Source: Mycolicibacterium aurum (GTDB lineage Bacteria; Actinomycetota; Actinomycetes; Mycobacteriales; Mycobacteriaceae). From it: a stretch of 64,000 bases of DNA. Location of the stretch: positions 1,550,001 to 1,614,000 of the forward strand of contig LT549889.1 in assembly GCA_900078775.1 (NCBI GenBank). Reading direction: 5' to 3'. Shown here piece after piece: positions 1 to 10,599 of this stretch (the stretch's first letter is position 1; every line of letters starts with the position of its first letter). The position numbers and the translations under genes were made by a program. The notes beneath the pieces are model-generated. The model saw only the letters and a list, made by a program, of their open reading frames with translations. It did no database searches and had not been told where the DNA came from.

Positions 1-404
1 ATCTGAACAACCTTGCGCACTTCCACGCCCGCGGCCTGGCCCGCGGGCCGCTGTTCGTGCAGTCGGTGTTCGGTCTGCTCGGCGGAATCGGCGGTCACCC
101 CGAGGATCTCATGCACATGCGGCGCACCGCGGACCGGTTGCTCGGGGACGCCTACGAATGGTCCATCCTCGGCGCGGGCCGCAACCAGATGCCGCTGGCC
201 ACCATCGGCGCGGCCATGGGCTCGCACGTGCGGGTCGGGCTGGAGGACTCGCTGTGGATCGGCCCCGGACAGCTCGCCGCCTCGAATGCCGAGCAGGTCA
301 GCCGGATCCGCACCATCCTGGAGGCCCTCAACTTCGAGGTCGCCACCCCCGACGAGGCCCGCGAGATGCTCAACCTGAAAGGCGCCGACAAGGTCGGCTT
401 CTGA
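1..404 (+). CDS. Beta-keto acid cleavage enzyme (BKACE, DUF849), 3' part
   Basis: This is the C-terminal 133 residues of a gene that begins left of the window. The reading frame is open from base 3 and stops at 402-404. The motifs LFVQSVFGLLGGIG, the G-AGRNQMPLA segment and VRVGLEDSLW with the final ATPDEAREML match the end of the BKACE family. These TIM-barrel zinc enzymes condense a beta-keto acid with acetyl-CoA to give acetoacetate and a CoA thioester; 3-keto-5-aminohexanoate and dehydrocarnitine are known family substrates. The metal-binding half is outside the window, so the substrate cannot be inferred. The gene ends in a strong terminator shared with the convergent MFS gene. Confidence 0.82.
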   Translation, partial: LNNLAHFHARGLARGPLFVQSVFGLLGGIGGHPEDLMHMRRTADRLLGDAYEWSILGAGRNQMPLATIGAAMGSHVRVGLEDSLWIGPGQLAASNAEQVSRIRTILEALNFEVATPDEAREMLNLKGADKVGF

Positions 405-420
405 GCCGATCCGGTCACGA

Positions 421-456
421 AAAATCCCCCAGTCCGATCGGGCTGGGGGATTTCTC
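421..456. terminator. Bidirectional intrinsic terminator
   Basis: A near-perfect hairpin: arm 422-435 (AAATCCCCCAGTCC) pairs with arm 440-453 around the loop GATC. One T-G wobble lies within 14 pairs. Flanking A and T runs suit termination from both sides. It lies between the convergent BKACE and MFS genes, where a shared terminator is expected. Confidence 0.85.
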
Positions 457-531
457 GTTGTCGGTTTACTTCCCGGCCGGGACCGGATCCGGTTGCGCGT
501 CAGCCGGAGTCGTCGTCGAGCCGGTGAAGAA

Positions 532-1818
532 CTACAGCAGCACACCGAGCAACGCGCAACCGGCCATGGCGAAGAAGCAGACGATATAGCCGCTCGCCTC
601 GGTCCAGCCGCCGCTCATCGAGATGAGCCGGCCCATGAACAGCGGGGCGATGCCGCCGCCGATGAACATGGCGGTGGTGATGATGCCGTTGGCGGTGGAG
701 ATGGCGCCCTCCGGGGCGGCGTCCGAGGCGGCGGCGTAGTAGATCGGCCAGACCGCGTTCGCGACCACACCGAACACCAGCTGCACGACGACCACCAGCA
801 GCGAGGAGGTCGCCACGTAGAACGCGGCCACGCTGAGCGCCATCCAGATACCGCAGATGATGATGGTCTTCTTGCGCCCGATGATGTCGGACAGGCTCGG
901 CCAGAGGATCTGGCCCAGCACACCGGTCAGCGCGAACACCACACTGAGGCCGGCCGATTCGGCCAGCGACAGCCCGACGACGTTGTACAGGTAGGCCGGC
1001 AGGACCATGTTGATGCCCATGTAGACGATCTGGGTGAGCAGCGTGGTCAGTGCGGTCATCGAGATGGTGCGGTTGCGCAGGCAGGCCTTCACCAGGCCAC
1101 GGCCGCCGCCGGCCCGCAACGCCGGGTCGTCGCGGTCCGGCGGGGTCAGGCCCTGGGCGGTGATGTCGTCGTAGAGTTCGTCGATCTTCTGCGCGGTGGA
1201 GTACCTGCCCCAGAACAGCATCAGCGGGACGGCGACGATCAGACCGAGGAACAGCGCGTAGGACCAGTTCGCCGGGCCGAATGCGGCGATCACCGCGGCC
1301 GCGATCAGGCCGCTGAGCAGCGAGCCGATCGGATAACCGGTGTGGTGCGCGCCCAGGGCGAAGCCGCGGCGCTCCTTGGGCCACCACTCGGCGGTGTTGC
1401 TGACACCGACCGGTTCACCCCAGCCCGCGCCCAGGTTCACCCCGATGCGCAGCGCGACGAAGGCGATCAGGTTGGAGCTGACGGCCTTGAATCCGGAGAT
1501 GAACGACAGCGCGGTGTACCCGATGACCAGTGGCACCTGGAACCGGGCGCGCTTCCAGCCGCCCCCGTAGCGGTCGCTCATGCTGGAGCCCGGAATCGCC
1601 AGCACGGCAAGAGAGATCATGATCAGCGAGACGATGGCGCCCCAGGCGTCCGCGCTCAGGTCGAAGGTTTCCGAGATGGTCGGCCCGAGCCGCAGGATGA
1701 TCTCGCGGTCATAGGCGTTGAGCACCCAGATCAGCCAGCACACGCCCAGCGAGATCCAGGAGTACTTGTGGGTTTTGCGCAGCGAACCGCGCCGGGATTT
1801 CACCCGGGATGAAGACAT
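532..1818 (-). CDS. MFS transporter, anion:cation symporter-like
   Basis: A 428-residue polytopic membrane protein with about 12 hydrophobic helices. The MFS loop 2-3 signature is recognisable as SDRYGGGWKRAR after helix 2, and SDIIGRKKT lies after the central cytoplasmic loop (about residues 215-245). The N-terminal VCWLIWVLNAYDREI resembles helix 1 of ACS-family carriers for organic anions such as hexuronates and sugar acids. The start at 1818 is preceded by an AAGGAAAA Shine-Dalgarno. Only 27 nt separate it from the SMP-30 gene upstream on the same strand, so the two are probably one transcript. A role in importing a sugar acid or lactone is inferred from that neighbour; the substrate is not known. 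Confidence 0.85.
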   Translation of the reverse strand: MSSSRVKSRRGSLRKTHKYSWISLGVCWLIWVLNAYDREIILRLGPTISETFDLSADAWGAIVSLIMISLAVLAIPGSSMSDRYGGGWKRARFQVPLVIGYTALSFISGFKAVSSNLIAFVALRIGVNLGAGWGEPVGVSNTAEWWPKERRGFALGAHHTGYPIGSLLSGLIAAAVIAAFGPANWSYALFLGLIVAVPLMLFWGRYSTAQKIDELYDDITAQGLTPPDRDDPALRAGGGRGLVKACLRNRTISMTALTTLLTQIVYMGINMVLPAYLYNVVGLSLAESAGLSVVFALTGVLGQILWPSLSDIIGRKKTIIICGIWMALSVAAFYVATSSLLVVVVQLVFGVVANAVWPIYYAAASDAAPEGAISTANGIITTAMFIGGGIAPLFMGRLISMSGGWTEASGYIVCFFAMAGCALLGVLL

Positions 1819-1845
1819 GATGTCGTTTTCCTTGTGGTCGAGGGG

Positions 1846-2754
1846 TTATGCGCCGAAGCGGAGTTCTGGGATGCCGCGCACGCCGAGGCCGCGGATGGCG
1901 AACAGCGAGCCGCGCAGTTGGCCGTCGCCGGGGAAGCGGGGCAGCGGCGGCTTGGCCATCGAGGTGACATAGAGGGTGTCGAGGTCCGGTCCGCCGAACA
2001 TCACGCTGGTGGGCTTGCGGACCGGGAAGTCGATGACCCGGTCCACCGAGCCGTCCGGGGCGTAGCGGATGATCTTGCCGCCGTACACCAAGGCCTGCCA
2101 CAGGTAGCCGTCGGCGTCGACGGTGGCCCCGTCGGCCGCCCCGCCGCCGCTGGTGTCCACGGTGGCGAAGGTCCGCCGGTCGGACACCGCCCCGGTGCCC
2201 AGGTCGTAGTCGTAGGCCCAGATCTCGCCGGTCCAGGTGTCGGCGAAGTACAGGATGGACCCGTCGGGGCTGAAGCACGGTCCGTTGGAGACGGTGATGT
2301 TCTCGTCCAGGACGGTCAGGGTGCCGTCGGGGGAGTAGCTGTAGAGCTTGCCGCTGGGTGAGTCCTCCAGGGTGTCCATCGAGCCGAACACGAACCGGCC
2401 GGCCCGGTCCACCTTCCCGTCGTTGAGACGGTTGTGCGGCAGATCGGCCTCGATCTCGGCCAGCAGGGTGAGCTCACCGGTGCCGAAATCCAGCCGCCAC
2501 AGTCCGTCCTGCAGGGCGGTGATCGCTCCGGCGCCGTCCTGGGTGAGCGCCATCGAACCGATCTTCTGACCGACCTCCCAGGCACGGATCCGTTCGCCGT
2601 CGGCGGTCGACCGGAAGATCCGGCCGTCGGCGCTGTCGATCCAGTACAGCGACTGCTGGGCCACGTCCCAGAGCGGGCCCTCGCCGAGGGTGGTCTTGAG
2701 ATCCACCACCACATCGATGCTGTGCTGCCGGGTGTCTCGGGTGCTGTCCGCCAT
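1846..2754 (-). CDS. SMP-30/gluconolactonase-like protein
   Basis: A 302-residue protein of the SMP-30/gluconolaconase/LRE beta-propeller family. Near the N-terminus is LGEGPLWDVAQQSLYWIDS, containing the GEGPxW glutamate that binds the metal. Later come RLNDGKVDRAGRFVFGSMD and SNGPCFSPDGSILYFADT, the Asn- and Asp-bearing blades of the family. Family members are Ca/Zn lactonases that open sugar lactones. The ATG at 2754 has GGAG upstream. It is the first gene of a two-gene reverse-strand unit with the MFS carrier, consistent with uptake and hydrolysis of a sugar-acid or lactone substrate; this is inference. Confidence 0.85.
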   Translation of the reverse strand: MADSTRDTRQHSIDVVVDLKTTLGEGPLWDVAQQSLYWIDSADGRIFRSTADGERIRAWEVGQKIGSMALTQDGAGAITALQDGLWRLDFGTGELTLLAEIEADLPHNRLNDGKVDRAGRFVFGSMDTLEDSPSGKLYSYSPDGTLTVLDENITVSNGPCFSPDGSILYFADTWTGEIWAYDYDLGTGAVSDRRTFATVDTSGGGAADGATVDADGYLWQALVYGGKIIRYAPDGSVDRVIDFPVRKPTSVMFGGPDLDTLYVTSMAKPPLPRFPGDGQLRGSLFAIRGLGVRGIPELRFGA

Positions 2755-2825
2755 GGGACTCCATTCTCTTTGTCCTTGCGCGTCGCCTCGGAACGCTAGG
2801 AGCCCGCCAGGACGTTCAGCAACGT

Positions 2826-2846
2826 TAAGTTGTGACCTGGGTCATG
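2826..2846. promoter_or_regulatory. Candidate -10 element and CRP-like site between divergent genes
   Basis: In the 153-nt gap between the SMP-30 gene and aroC, TAAGTT (2826-2831) fits the mycobacterial TANNNT -10 pattern on the plus strand. It overlaps TGTGACCTGGGTCATG (2831-2846), which matches the CRP half-sites TGTGA-N6-TCACA at 8 of 10 positions. This is pattern matching only; chance occurrence is possible. Confidence 0.25.
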
Positions 2847-2907
2847 GGAATTGCGGACACCAGCACGGATTTCCTCGCCCAAATCCGGACGTGGGAGAAT
2901 GGCGCCC

Positions 2908-4110
2908 GTGTTGCGATGGACTACTGCAGGTGAATCTCACGGCCGCGCCCTGGTGGCGATGCTCGAAGGCATGGTCGCGGGTGTGTCGGTGACGTCCGAC
3001 GACATCGCGGTCCAGCTGCAGCGACGCCGGCTCGGCTACGGCCGCGGCGCCCGGATGAAGTTCGAGAAAGACCAGGTCACCATCCTGGGCGGGGTGCGCC
3101 ACGGCCTCACCCTGGGCGGCCCGATCGCCGTCGAGATCGGCAACACCGAATGGCCCAAGTGGGAATCGGTGATGTCCGCGGACCCGGTGGCCCCCGAACA
3201 GCTCGACGCCGACGCGGCCCGCAACGCCCCGCTGACCCGGCCGCGGCCCGGCCACGCCGACTACGCCGGCATGCTCAAGTACGGGTTCGACGACGCCCGT
3301 CCGGTACTGGAGCGCGCCAGCGCCCGCGAGACCGCCGCCCGCACCGCAGCCGGCACCATCGCCCGGGCCTTCCTGCAGCAGGCGCTCGGTGTCGAGGTCA
3401 TCTCGCACGTCATCTCCATCGGCGCATCCAAGCCCTACCAGGGCCCGTCCCCGCTGCCGCGGGACCTGGCCACGATCGACGAGAGCCCGGTGCGCGCCTT
3501 CGACGCCGAGACCGCTCAGCTGATGATCGACGAGATCGAGGCCGCCAAGAAGGACGGCGACACCCTCGGCGGCGTGGTCGAGGTCGTGGTCAGCGGCCTG
3601 CCCATCGGACTCGGCTCGTTCATCAGCGGTGACGACCGGCTCGACAGCCAGCTGGCGGCCGCGGTGATGGGCATCCAGGCCATCAAGGGTGTCGAGATCG
3701 GCGACGGGTTCGAGACCGCGCGCCGCCGCGGCAGCGTCGCCCACGACGAGATCTACCCCGGCCCCGACGGAGTCGTGCGCTCCACCAACCGGGCCGGCGG
3801 CCTGGAGGGCGGCATGACCAACGGGCAGCCGCTGCGGGTGCGCGCGGCGATGAAGCCGATCTCCACCGTGCCGCGCGCGCTGGCCACCGTGGACATGGCC
3901 ACCGGCGACGAGGCCGTCGCCATCCACCAGCGCTCCGACGTGTGCGCGGTCCCGGCCGCCGGCGTGGTGGTCGAGAACATGGTCGCCCTGGTGCTGGCCC
4001 GGGCGGTGCTGAAGAAGTTCGGCGGCGACTCGCTGGCCGAGACGAAGGCGAACGTGCAGAGCTACCTGCGCACCGTGGCCGACCGGGAACCAGCCCAGGC
4101 GTCGGGTTAG
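2908..4110 (+). CDS. aroC: Chorismate synthase
   Basis: Converts 5-enolpyruvylshikimate-3-phosphate to chorismate, the last shikimate step, using reduced FMN. The 400-residue protein opens with [16 protein letters not shown], the first family signature. It contains [12 protein letters not shown], the second signature [15 protein letters not shown] with [12 protein letters not shown], and the third signature [15 protein letters not shown] near the C-terminus. Length agrees with the M. tuberculosis enzyme (named aroF there). The GTG at 2908 is preferred because GGGAG sits 10 nt upstream; an in-frame ATG at 2899 is too close to it. It is first in an aroC-aroK-aroB operon, 3 nt before aroK. Confidence 0.97.
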   Translation: MLRWTTAGESHGRALVAMLEGMVAGVSVTSDDIAVQLQRRRLGYGRGARMKFEKDQVTILGGVRHGLTLGGPIAVEIGNTEWPKWESVMSADPVAPEQLDADAARNAPLTRPRPGHADYAGMLKYGFDDARPVLERASARETAARTAAGTIARAFLQQALGVEVISHVISIGASKPYQGPSPLPRDLATIDESPVRAFDAETAQLMIDEIEAAKKDGDTLGGVVEVVVSGLPIGLGSFISGDDRLDSQLAAAVMGIQAIKGVEIGDGFETARRRGSVAHDEIYPGPDGVVRSTNRAGGLEGGMTNGQPLRVRAAMKPISTVPRALATVDMATGDEAVAIHQRSDVCAVPAAGVVVENMVALVLARAVLKKFGGDSLAETKANVQSYLRTVADREPAQASG

Positions 4111-4113
4111 CCG

Positions 4114-5821
<1,708 letters not shown>

Positions 5822-5825
5822 CGAG

Positions 5826-6350
5826 TTACTTGGACGTTTCGGCAGTTTCGTCTGCGCCCGGCTGCACCGCGGCGAAGACGTCGGTGTCGGTCCGCTCCTC
5901 ATCGCCCTCGCGGCGACGGACGAACGGCGGGGCCTTGCGGTCGACGGTCCAGCGGCCGATGCTCACCGCGACCACACCGGTCACGAAGATCAGCAGCGCG
6001 GTGAACGCCGCGAACGAGGTGAGCTCGCTGATCAGGTTGCCGGTGTAGAGCACCGGGTAGAACAGCCCGATGAACCAGCACACCAGGTCGCCCAGGAGTC
6101 CCGCGATCAGGCCGGCGATCATCCAGACCATGGCCAGGTCCTGGCGGCGGTCCGGGTCCATCTGCGCGCGGGCGTCGGCGCGACCGTCGAGGTAAGCCCA
6201 CAGGATCGCCGGGATCGCCAGGAAGAGGCCCAGCACCGGACTGATCCATCCGGCCTGTGTCGGAAAGGCATCCACCAGCGCCCCCTGGATCAACCGGAGG
6301 ACGACAACGACCGCCGCGAACACGAGTCCGCGCAGCAACCACTTGCTCAT
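5826..6350 (-). CDS. Four-helix membrane protein (B-4DMT family, Rv2536-like)
   Basis: A 174-residue protein with four hydrophobic segments near residues 5-27, 34-53, 73-96 and 108-131, followed by a charged hydrophilic tail (RRREGDEERTD). It begins MSKWLLRGLVFAAVVVVLRL and contains DGRADARAQMDPDRRQDLAM. Both features are shared with the conserved mycobacterial membrane protein beside pepQ (Rv2536 in M. tuberculosis, recalled as B-4DMT family). The start diverges from pepQ by 33 nt and the stop is 4 nt from the end of aroB. Function and substrate are unknown; transporter is a family name only. Confidence 0.8.
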   Translation of the reverse strand: MSKWLLRGLVFAAVVVVLRLIQGALVDAFPTQAGWISPVLGLFLAIPAILWAYLDGRADARAQMDPDRRQDLAMVWMIAGLIAGLLGDLVCWFIGLFYPVLYTGNLISELTSFAAFTALLIFVTGVVAVSIGRWTVDRKAPPFVRRREGDEERTDTDVFAAVQPGADETAETSK

Positions 6351-6369
6351 GAGGGGACAGCCTAGCGAG

Positions 6370-6383
6370 TAGCGTCACAGCCT
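6370..6383 (+). promoter_or_regulatory. Leaderless-type promoter of pepQ
   Basis: TAGCGT (6370-6375) matches the mycobacterial -10 TANNNT and is followed after 8 nt by the GTG start of pepQ. No Shine-Dalgarno is visible, so a transcript starting at the GTG is likely. Confidence 0.45.
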
Positions 6384-7478
6384 GTGACGATTTCTCAGCG
6401 GCGGGACCGGCTGCGGCGCCGGCTGGCGACCGCCGGACTGGACGCCATGTTGGTAACTGACCTGGTCAACGTCCGATACCTGTCCGGATTCACCGGGTCC
6501 AACGCGGCCCTGTTGGTGCGGGTCGACGACGACACGCCGGTATTGGCAACCGACGGCCGGTATGTAACGCAGGCCGCGGCGCAGGCGCCGGACGCCGAAC
6601 TGGCCATCGAGCGGGCCTGTGCGCCCCATCTGGCCGGCCGGGCGGCGGGTTGCGGCGTGCGCAAACTCGGCTTCGAGAGTCATGTCGTCACCGTCGACGG
6701 GTTCACCCAGTTGCAGCGGGTCGCCGACGGTGTGGAGTTGGTGCGCGCCGCCGGCATGGTGGAGCGGCTGCGCGAGGTCAAGGACGCGGGGGAGATCGCC
6801 ATCCTCCGGTTGGCCTGCGAGGCGGCCGACGCGGCCCTGCACGACCTGCTGGACCGGGGCGGTCTGCGGCCGGGCCGCACCGAGAAAGAGGTGCGCCGCG
6901 ACCTGGAGTCGCTGATGCTGGATCACGGTGCCGACGGGGTGTCCTTCGAGACGATCGTGGCCACCGGCGCCAATTCGGCCGTCCCGCACCACCGTCCCAC
7001 CGACGCGGTTCTGGCCGACGGGGACTTCGTGAAGATCGACTTCGGGGCGCTGGTGGCCGGCTATCACTCCGATATGACCCGCACCTTCGTGCTGGGCCGG
7101 GCCGCGCAATGGCAGCTGGACGTGTATCAGCTGGTGGCCGACGCGCAGCGGGCCGGCCGGGAGGCCCTGGCCGCGGGCGTCGCGCTCAAGGATGTGGACG
7201 CGGCTGCACGGCAGGTGATCGCCGACGCGGGGTTCGCCGAGAACTTCGGGCACGGACTGGGACACGGGGTCGGACTGCAGATCCACGAAGCGCCGGGGAT
7301 CAGCGCTTCCGCCGCCGGTACACTGCTTGCTGGCGCTGCGGTCACCGTGGAGCCCGGCGTGTATCTGCCCGGTCGGGGTGGTGTCCGGATCGAGGACACC
7401 CTGGTTGTCGGCAGCGAGAGCGCACCCATACCCGAGTTACTCACCCGGTTCCCCAAGGAACTGGCTGTGATCACCTGA
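6384..7478 (+). CDS. pepQ: Xaa-Pro peptidase, M24B family
   Basis: A 364-residue cytosolic metallopeptidase that cleaves X-Pro bonds. The N-terminal creatinase-like domain contains [18 protein letters not shown]. The C-terminal pita-bread fold carries the five metal ligands: [17 protein letters not shown] (two Asp), [14 protein letters not shown] (His), [11 protein letters not shown] (Glu) and GVRIEDT (Glu). Start GTG 6384 follows a TANNNT element. efp begins 19 nt after the stop, as in other mycobacteria, so pepQ-efp-nusB probably form one unit. Confidence 0.94.
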   Translation: MTISQRRDRLRRRLATAGLDAMLVTDLVNVRYLSGFTGSNAALLVRVDDDTPVLATDGRYVTQAAAQAPDAELAIERACAPHLAGRAAGCGVRKLGFESHVVTVDGFTQLQRVADGVELVRAAGMVERLREVKDAGEIAILRLACEAADAALHDLLDRGGLRPGRTEKEVRRDLESLMLDHGADGVSFETIVATGANSAVPHHRPTDAVLADGDFVKIDFGALVAGYHSDMTRTFVLGRAAQWQLDVYQLVADAQRAGREALAAGVALKDVDAAARQVIADAGFAENFGHGLGHGVGLQIHEAPGISASAAGTLLAGAAVTVEPGVYLPGRGGVRIEDTLVVGSESAPIPELLTRFPKELAVIT

Positions 7479-7497
7479 TCTAGGAGCTGTACAAACC

Positions 7498-8061
7498 GTG
7501 GCATCAACCGCCGACTTCAAGAATGGGCTCGTTCTTCAGATCGATGGCCAGTTGTGGCAGATCATCGAATTCCAGCACGTCAAGCCCGGCAAGGGCCCGG
7601 CTTTCGTACGCACCAAGCTGAAGAACGTGGTGTCCGGCAAGGTCGTCGACAAGACCTACAACGCCGGCGTGAAGGTGGAGACCGCCACCGTCGACCGCCG
7701 CGACGCCACCTACCTGTACCGCGACGGCAGCGACTTCGTCTTCATGGACTCCGAGGACTTCGAACAGAATCCGCTGCCCGAGGCGCTGGTCGGCCGGCTG
7801 GCCGGCTTCCTGCTGGAGAACATGCCCGTGCAGATCGCCTTCCACGACGGCGTGCCGCTGTACCTGGAACTGCCGGTGACCGTCGAACTCGTCGTCGCGC
7901 ACACCGAGCCCGGCCTGCAGGGTGACCGCTCGAACGCCGGCACCAAGCCGGCCACCCTGGAGACCGGTGCCGAGATCCAGGTGCCGCTGTTCATCAACAC
8001 CGGCGACAAGCTGAAGGTCGATTCGCGCGACGGCAACTACCTCGGACGGGTGAATGGCTAG
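7498..8061 (+). CDS. efp: Translation elongation factor P
   Basis: Relieves ribosome stalling at polyproline stretches. The 187-residue, three-domain protein starts [19 protein letters not shown]. The domain I loop [10 protein letters not shown] bears the lysine that is modified in some bacteria. The C-terminal EF-P signature region [23 protein letters not shown] is intact. GTG 7498 is preceded by AGGAG at 7482-7486. It sits between pepQ and nusB; the 23-nt gap before nusB holds GGGCGAGCGGAGCGACGGG, a purine-rich linker of a kind I recall between many mycobacterial genes. Confidence 0.97.
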   Translation: MASTADFKNGLVLQIDGQLWQIIEFQHVKPGKGPAFVRTKLKNVVSGKVVDKTYNAGVKVETATVDRRDATYLYRDGSDFVFMDSEDFEQNPLPEALVGRLAGFLLENMPVQIAFHDGVPLYLELPVTVELVVAHTEPGLQGDRSNAGTKPATLETGAEIQVPLFINTGDKLKVDSRDGNYLGRVNG

Positions 8062-8084
8062 GACGGGCGAGCGGAGCGACGGGA

Positions 8085-8573
8085 ATGTCTGATCGTCGCG
8101 GCGACCGCGGTCGGCATCAGGCCCGCAAGCGGGCCGTCGACCTGCTGTTCGAGGCCGAGGCGCGCGGGATCACCGCCGCCGAGGCCGCGGACGGGCGAAA
8201 CAAGCTCTCCCACACCCAGGCCGATATCAGCCCGCTGAACCCGTACACCGTCACGGTGGCGCGTGGGGTCACCGACCAGGGCGCGCACGTCGACGACCTG
8301 ATCTCCTCGCATCTGCAGGGCTGGACCCTGGAGCGGCTGCCCGCGGTGGACCGGGCGATCCTGCGGGTCGCGGTGTGGGAACTGCTCCACGCCGAGGACG
8401 TGCCCGAGCCCGTCGCGGTCGACGAGGCCGTCGAGCTGGCCAAGGAACTGTCCACCGATGAGTCGCCGGCGTTCGTCAACGGTGTGCTCGGGCAGGTCAT
8501 GTTGGTGACGCCGCAGATCCGCGCCGCTGCGGCGGCGCTGCGTCCCGCCGACGCACCGGACAGCGCGACGTAG
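8085..8573 (+). CDS. nusB: Transcription antitermination factor NusB
   Basis: Binds boxA RNA with NusE (S10) to promote rRNA antitermination. The 162-residue all-helical protein has the RNA-binding arginine-rich start [21 protein letters not shown]. The family core [23 protein letters not shown] and the C-terminal [24 protein letters not shown] are clear. Start ATG 8085 follows GACGGGA. It closes the pepQ-efp-nusB run. Confidence 0.96.
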   Translation: MSDRRGDRGRHQARKRAVDLLFEAEARGITAAEAADGRNKLSHTQADISPLNPYTVTVARGVTDQGAHVDDLISSHLQGWTLERLPAVDRAILRVAVWELLHAEDVPEPVAVDEAVELAKELSTDESPAFVNGVLGQVMLVTPQIRAAAAALRPADAPDSAT

Positions 8574-8840
8574 GCACGCCGCACGACTGGGCGCCCTGAG
8601 CTGGCTCTGGAGCAGCTCCGGTCGGTCATCGAGTTCCCCGGGATCGCCGCGTTCATCATGTCGCGCGGCGAGACCGAGGAGCATCGGGGCACCGTCGCGC
8701 TCGATGATGTAGCGACGCGATCTCCCGGTGGGTATGTCATTGCCCACCTGGTAGCGACATTCGAGCGACAAAACAGCCTCAGAAATTTCTTTGGACTCTT
8801 TGGTCTCTGGTGTCACATTCTGCCGTTTTCTGTCGGTGGG
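8574..8840. other. Intergenic region, no supported gene
   Basis: The 267 nt between nusB and the SOS box hold no ORF with a start signal and recognisable product. Weak hairpins occur near 8598-8619 (GAGCTG/CAGCTC). The minus strand reads plausibly as protein for about 60 codons (around 8590-8780), but it runs through the end of nusB in another frame and matches no family I know. It may be a decayed gene. Confidence 0.4.
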
Positions 8841-8856
8841 TCGAACTACTGTTCGA
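8841..8856. promoter_or_regulatory. SOS box (LexA operator)
   Basis: TCGAACTACTGTTCGA is a perfect palindrome of the mycobacterial SOS box form TCGAAC-N4-GTTCGA. It ends 3 nt before the ATG of the DUF222/HNH gene, so bound LexA would block transcription start. M. tuberculosis 13E12-family genes are a known group with such boxes. Confidence 0.85.
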
Positions 8857-8859
8857 ATC

Positions 8860-10431
8860 ATGAAGATGGACGCGGCGGCAAGTCGGGACACGGTGCAACA
8901 CGCACTGTCCGACCGCACCGCGTCGATCAAAGCGCTGCTGGACGCGGATTTCACCGTCTTCGACACCGCGGAGTTGCTGGCCATCCAATCCGAACGCGAG
9001 GAACGGGCCCGCGCCGACGCGGCGATCGATCACCGCCTGCAGGCCGCCCTGATGGCGCAGGCCACCCCGCGCGAGATCGGCGGCAAATCCTGGATCGACG
9101 TGTTGGCCACCCGGATGCGGCTGACCACCGCCGAGGCCGGCCGCCGGGTGGCAGCGGCCCGCGATCTGGGGCCCCGCCAAGCCCTCGACGGCCAAGCGTT
9201 GGGGCCGGTGTTGCCGGCGTGCGCGGCCGCGTTGGCCGAGGGTGCGATCAACGCCGGGCATGTCGCGGTGATCCGAGCAGCGATGCGCCGAGCCGCCCCG
9301 TATCTGGATGCCGCGGACCGGGCGTTGATGGAAGAAGCGCTCGTCGCGGTGGCGCGCTGCGATATCCCGGAATCGTTGGCCGAGATGGCCGAGCAGATGG
9401 TGTACGTGCTCAATCAGGACGGTGACGGCCCCGATCTCGCGCGGGCGAAGGTGGGGATCACGATCGGCAAACCCGACGCCGACGGGCTGTCCAAGATCTC
9501 CGGGCGGGTGGACTCCGAGTTCGCCGCCTACCTGCGCACCATCCTCGACACATGGGCCCGGCCCGGGCTCAACAACCCCGATGACGAGCAGCCCCAACAC
9601 AATCCGACGCCGAACCCGCTGCAGGAACCCGACGCCGGCAAGGCCGAGGCGCGGGATCCTGAGGCTGAAGCCGAGCCCGACCCTGAGGCCGAGGCCGAAT
9701 GTGAGGCTGAGCCCGCGCCGGAGTTGCCGTTCCCGCGCGACTTCGCCGAACTGGCCGACCTCCCCGAAGGGCTACCCCCGCCACCGGCCCGCGACTTCGA
9801 ACCCGACACCGGGGACCTGCGCACCCAACCGCAGCGCAACCATGACGCACTCAAGGCTGTGATGCGCGAGATCCTGATGTCGGGGCGCCTGGGCCAACAC
9901 AACGGACTGCCGGTCACGGTCGTCGTCTCCACCACCCTGGCCGAACTCGAAGCCGGCGCCGGAATCGCCATCACCGGATCCGGGGTCCGAATGCCGATGC
10001 CCGACCTCATCCGCCTGGCCGAACACGCCCACCACTACCTCGTGGTCTACCGACAACACACCGCCGAACCGCTCTACCTCGGGCGCACCAAACGACTGGC
10101 CTCCAAAGCCCAACGGCTGGTGCTCTACAACCGCGACCGCGGCTGCACCCGGCCCGGCTGCACCCGCGGAGCGTGTCGCTGCCAGGCCCACCACGCCGAC
10201 CCCAGCTGGAACAACGGCGGACTCACCGATGTCGACACCCTCGGGCTGGGCTGCGGCCCCGACAACCAACTCGCCGAACTCGGCTGGACCACCAAAATCG
10301 ACCCCACCACCGGCCGCGTGCACTGGTACCCACCACCACTCATGGACACCGGGCAAGACACCCTCAACCACCACTTCCACCCCGAAAAACTCCTCCCACC
10401 GGCAGACCGTCGGGGCGGCGCGGACATTTGA
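8860..10431 (+). CDS. DUF222 / HNH endonuclease domain protein (13E12 family)
   Basis: A 523-residue member of the 13E12 repeat family: an N-terminal helical DUF222 domain (about residues 20-250) and a C-terminal HNH nuclease-like domain. The latter shows RDRGCTRPGCTRGACRC with QAHHADPSWNNGGLTDVD and then CGPDNQ, the usual zinc cysteines and HNH histidines. An acidic spacer near residues 265-290 is built from imprecise Glu-Ala/Asp-Pro repeats. Start ATG 8860 is chosen because the SOS box lies just before it; MKMD also offers ATG 8866. Function is unproven: the family is called mobile or repetitive because it is multicopy, and SOS control suggests a DNA-damage role. Confidence 0.88.
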   Translation: MKMDAAASRDTVQHALSDRTASIKALLDADFTVFDTAELLAIQSEREERARADAAIDHRLQAALMAQATPREIGGKSWIDVLATRMRLTTAEAGRRVAAARDLGPRQALDGQALGPVLPACAAALAEGAINAGHVAVIRAAMRRAAPYLDAADRALMEEALVAVARCDIPESLAEMAEQMVYVLNQDGDGPDLARAKVGITIGKPDADGLSKISGRVDSEFAAYLRTILDTWARPGLNNPDDEQPQHNPTPNPLQEPDAGKAEARDPEAEAEPDPEAEAECEAEPAPELPFPRDFAELADLPEGLPPPPARDFEPDTGDLRTQPQRNHDALKAVMREILMSGRLGQHNGLPVTVVVSTTLAELEAGAGIAITGSGVRMPMPDLIRLAEHAHHYLVVYRQHTAEPLYLGRTKRLASKAQRLVLYNRDRGCTRPGCTRGACRCQAHHADPSWNNGGLTDVDTLGLGCGPDNQLAELGWTTKIDPTTGRVHWYPPPLMDTGQDTLNHHFHPEKLLPPADRRGGADI

Positions 10432-10587
10432 TTCAGCACGATCGAAATGTCCACCGGCACAACTCTGGTGGCGCAATACCACAAAGCTCCGGCTTTTCGG
10501 CTGGTCCCTCGCCCGCGGTGGCGGCGCAATCGGATCGCGTGCGGCGGTCCGCGCGAACGACCGCCGGACGGGACGCCGAACCGGTTT

Positions 10588-10599
10588 TACGGTGATCGG
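10588..10599 (+). promoter_or_regulatory. Leaderless-type promoter of the GntR gene
   Basis: TACGGT (10588-10593) fits TANNNT and is followed by 6 nt and then GTG 10600. There is no Shine-Dalgarno. This supports starting the GntR protein at 10600, not at the distant in-frame ATG 10447. Confidence 0.45.

Noticed and set aside
493..1812. Plus-strand ORF of 439 codons across the MFS gene
   Set aside because: An Arg/Asp/His-rich shadow; the minus strand encodes a membrane transporter with MFS motifs.
9659..9715. Tandem repeat as a possible mobile-element end
   Set aside because: The Glu-Ala/Asp-Pro codons form an imprecise in-frame acidic spacer inside the DUF222 protein, common in this family.
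10447..10599. N-terminal extension of the GntR protein from ATG 10447
   Set aside because: The extra 51 residues are Arg/Pro-rich and unlike any GntR protein; a promoter-like element sits just before GTG 10600.
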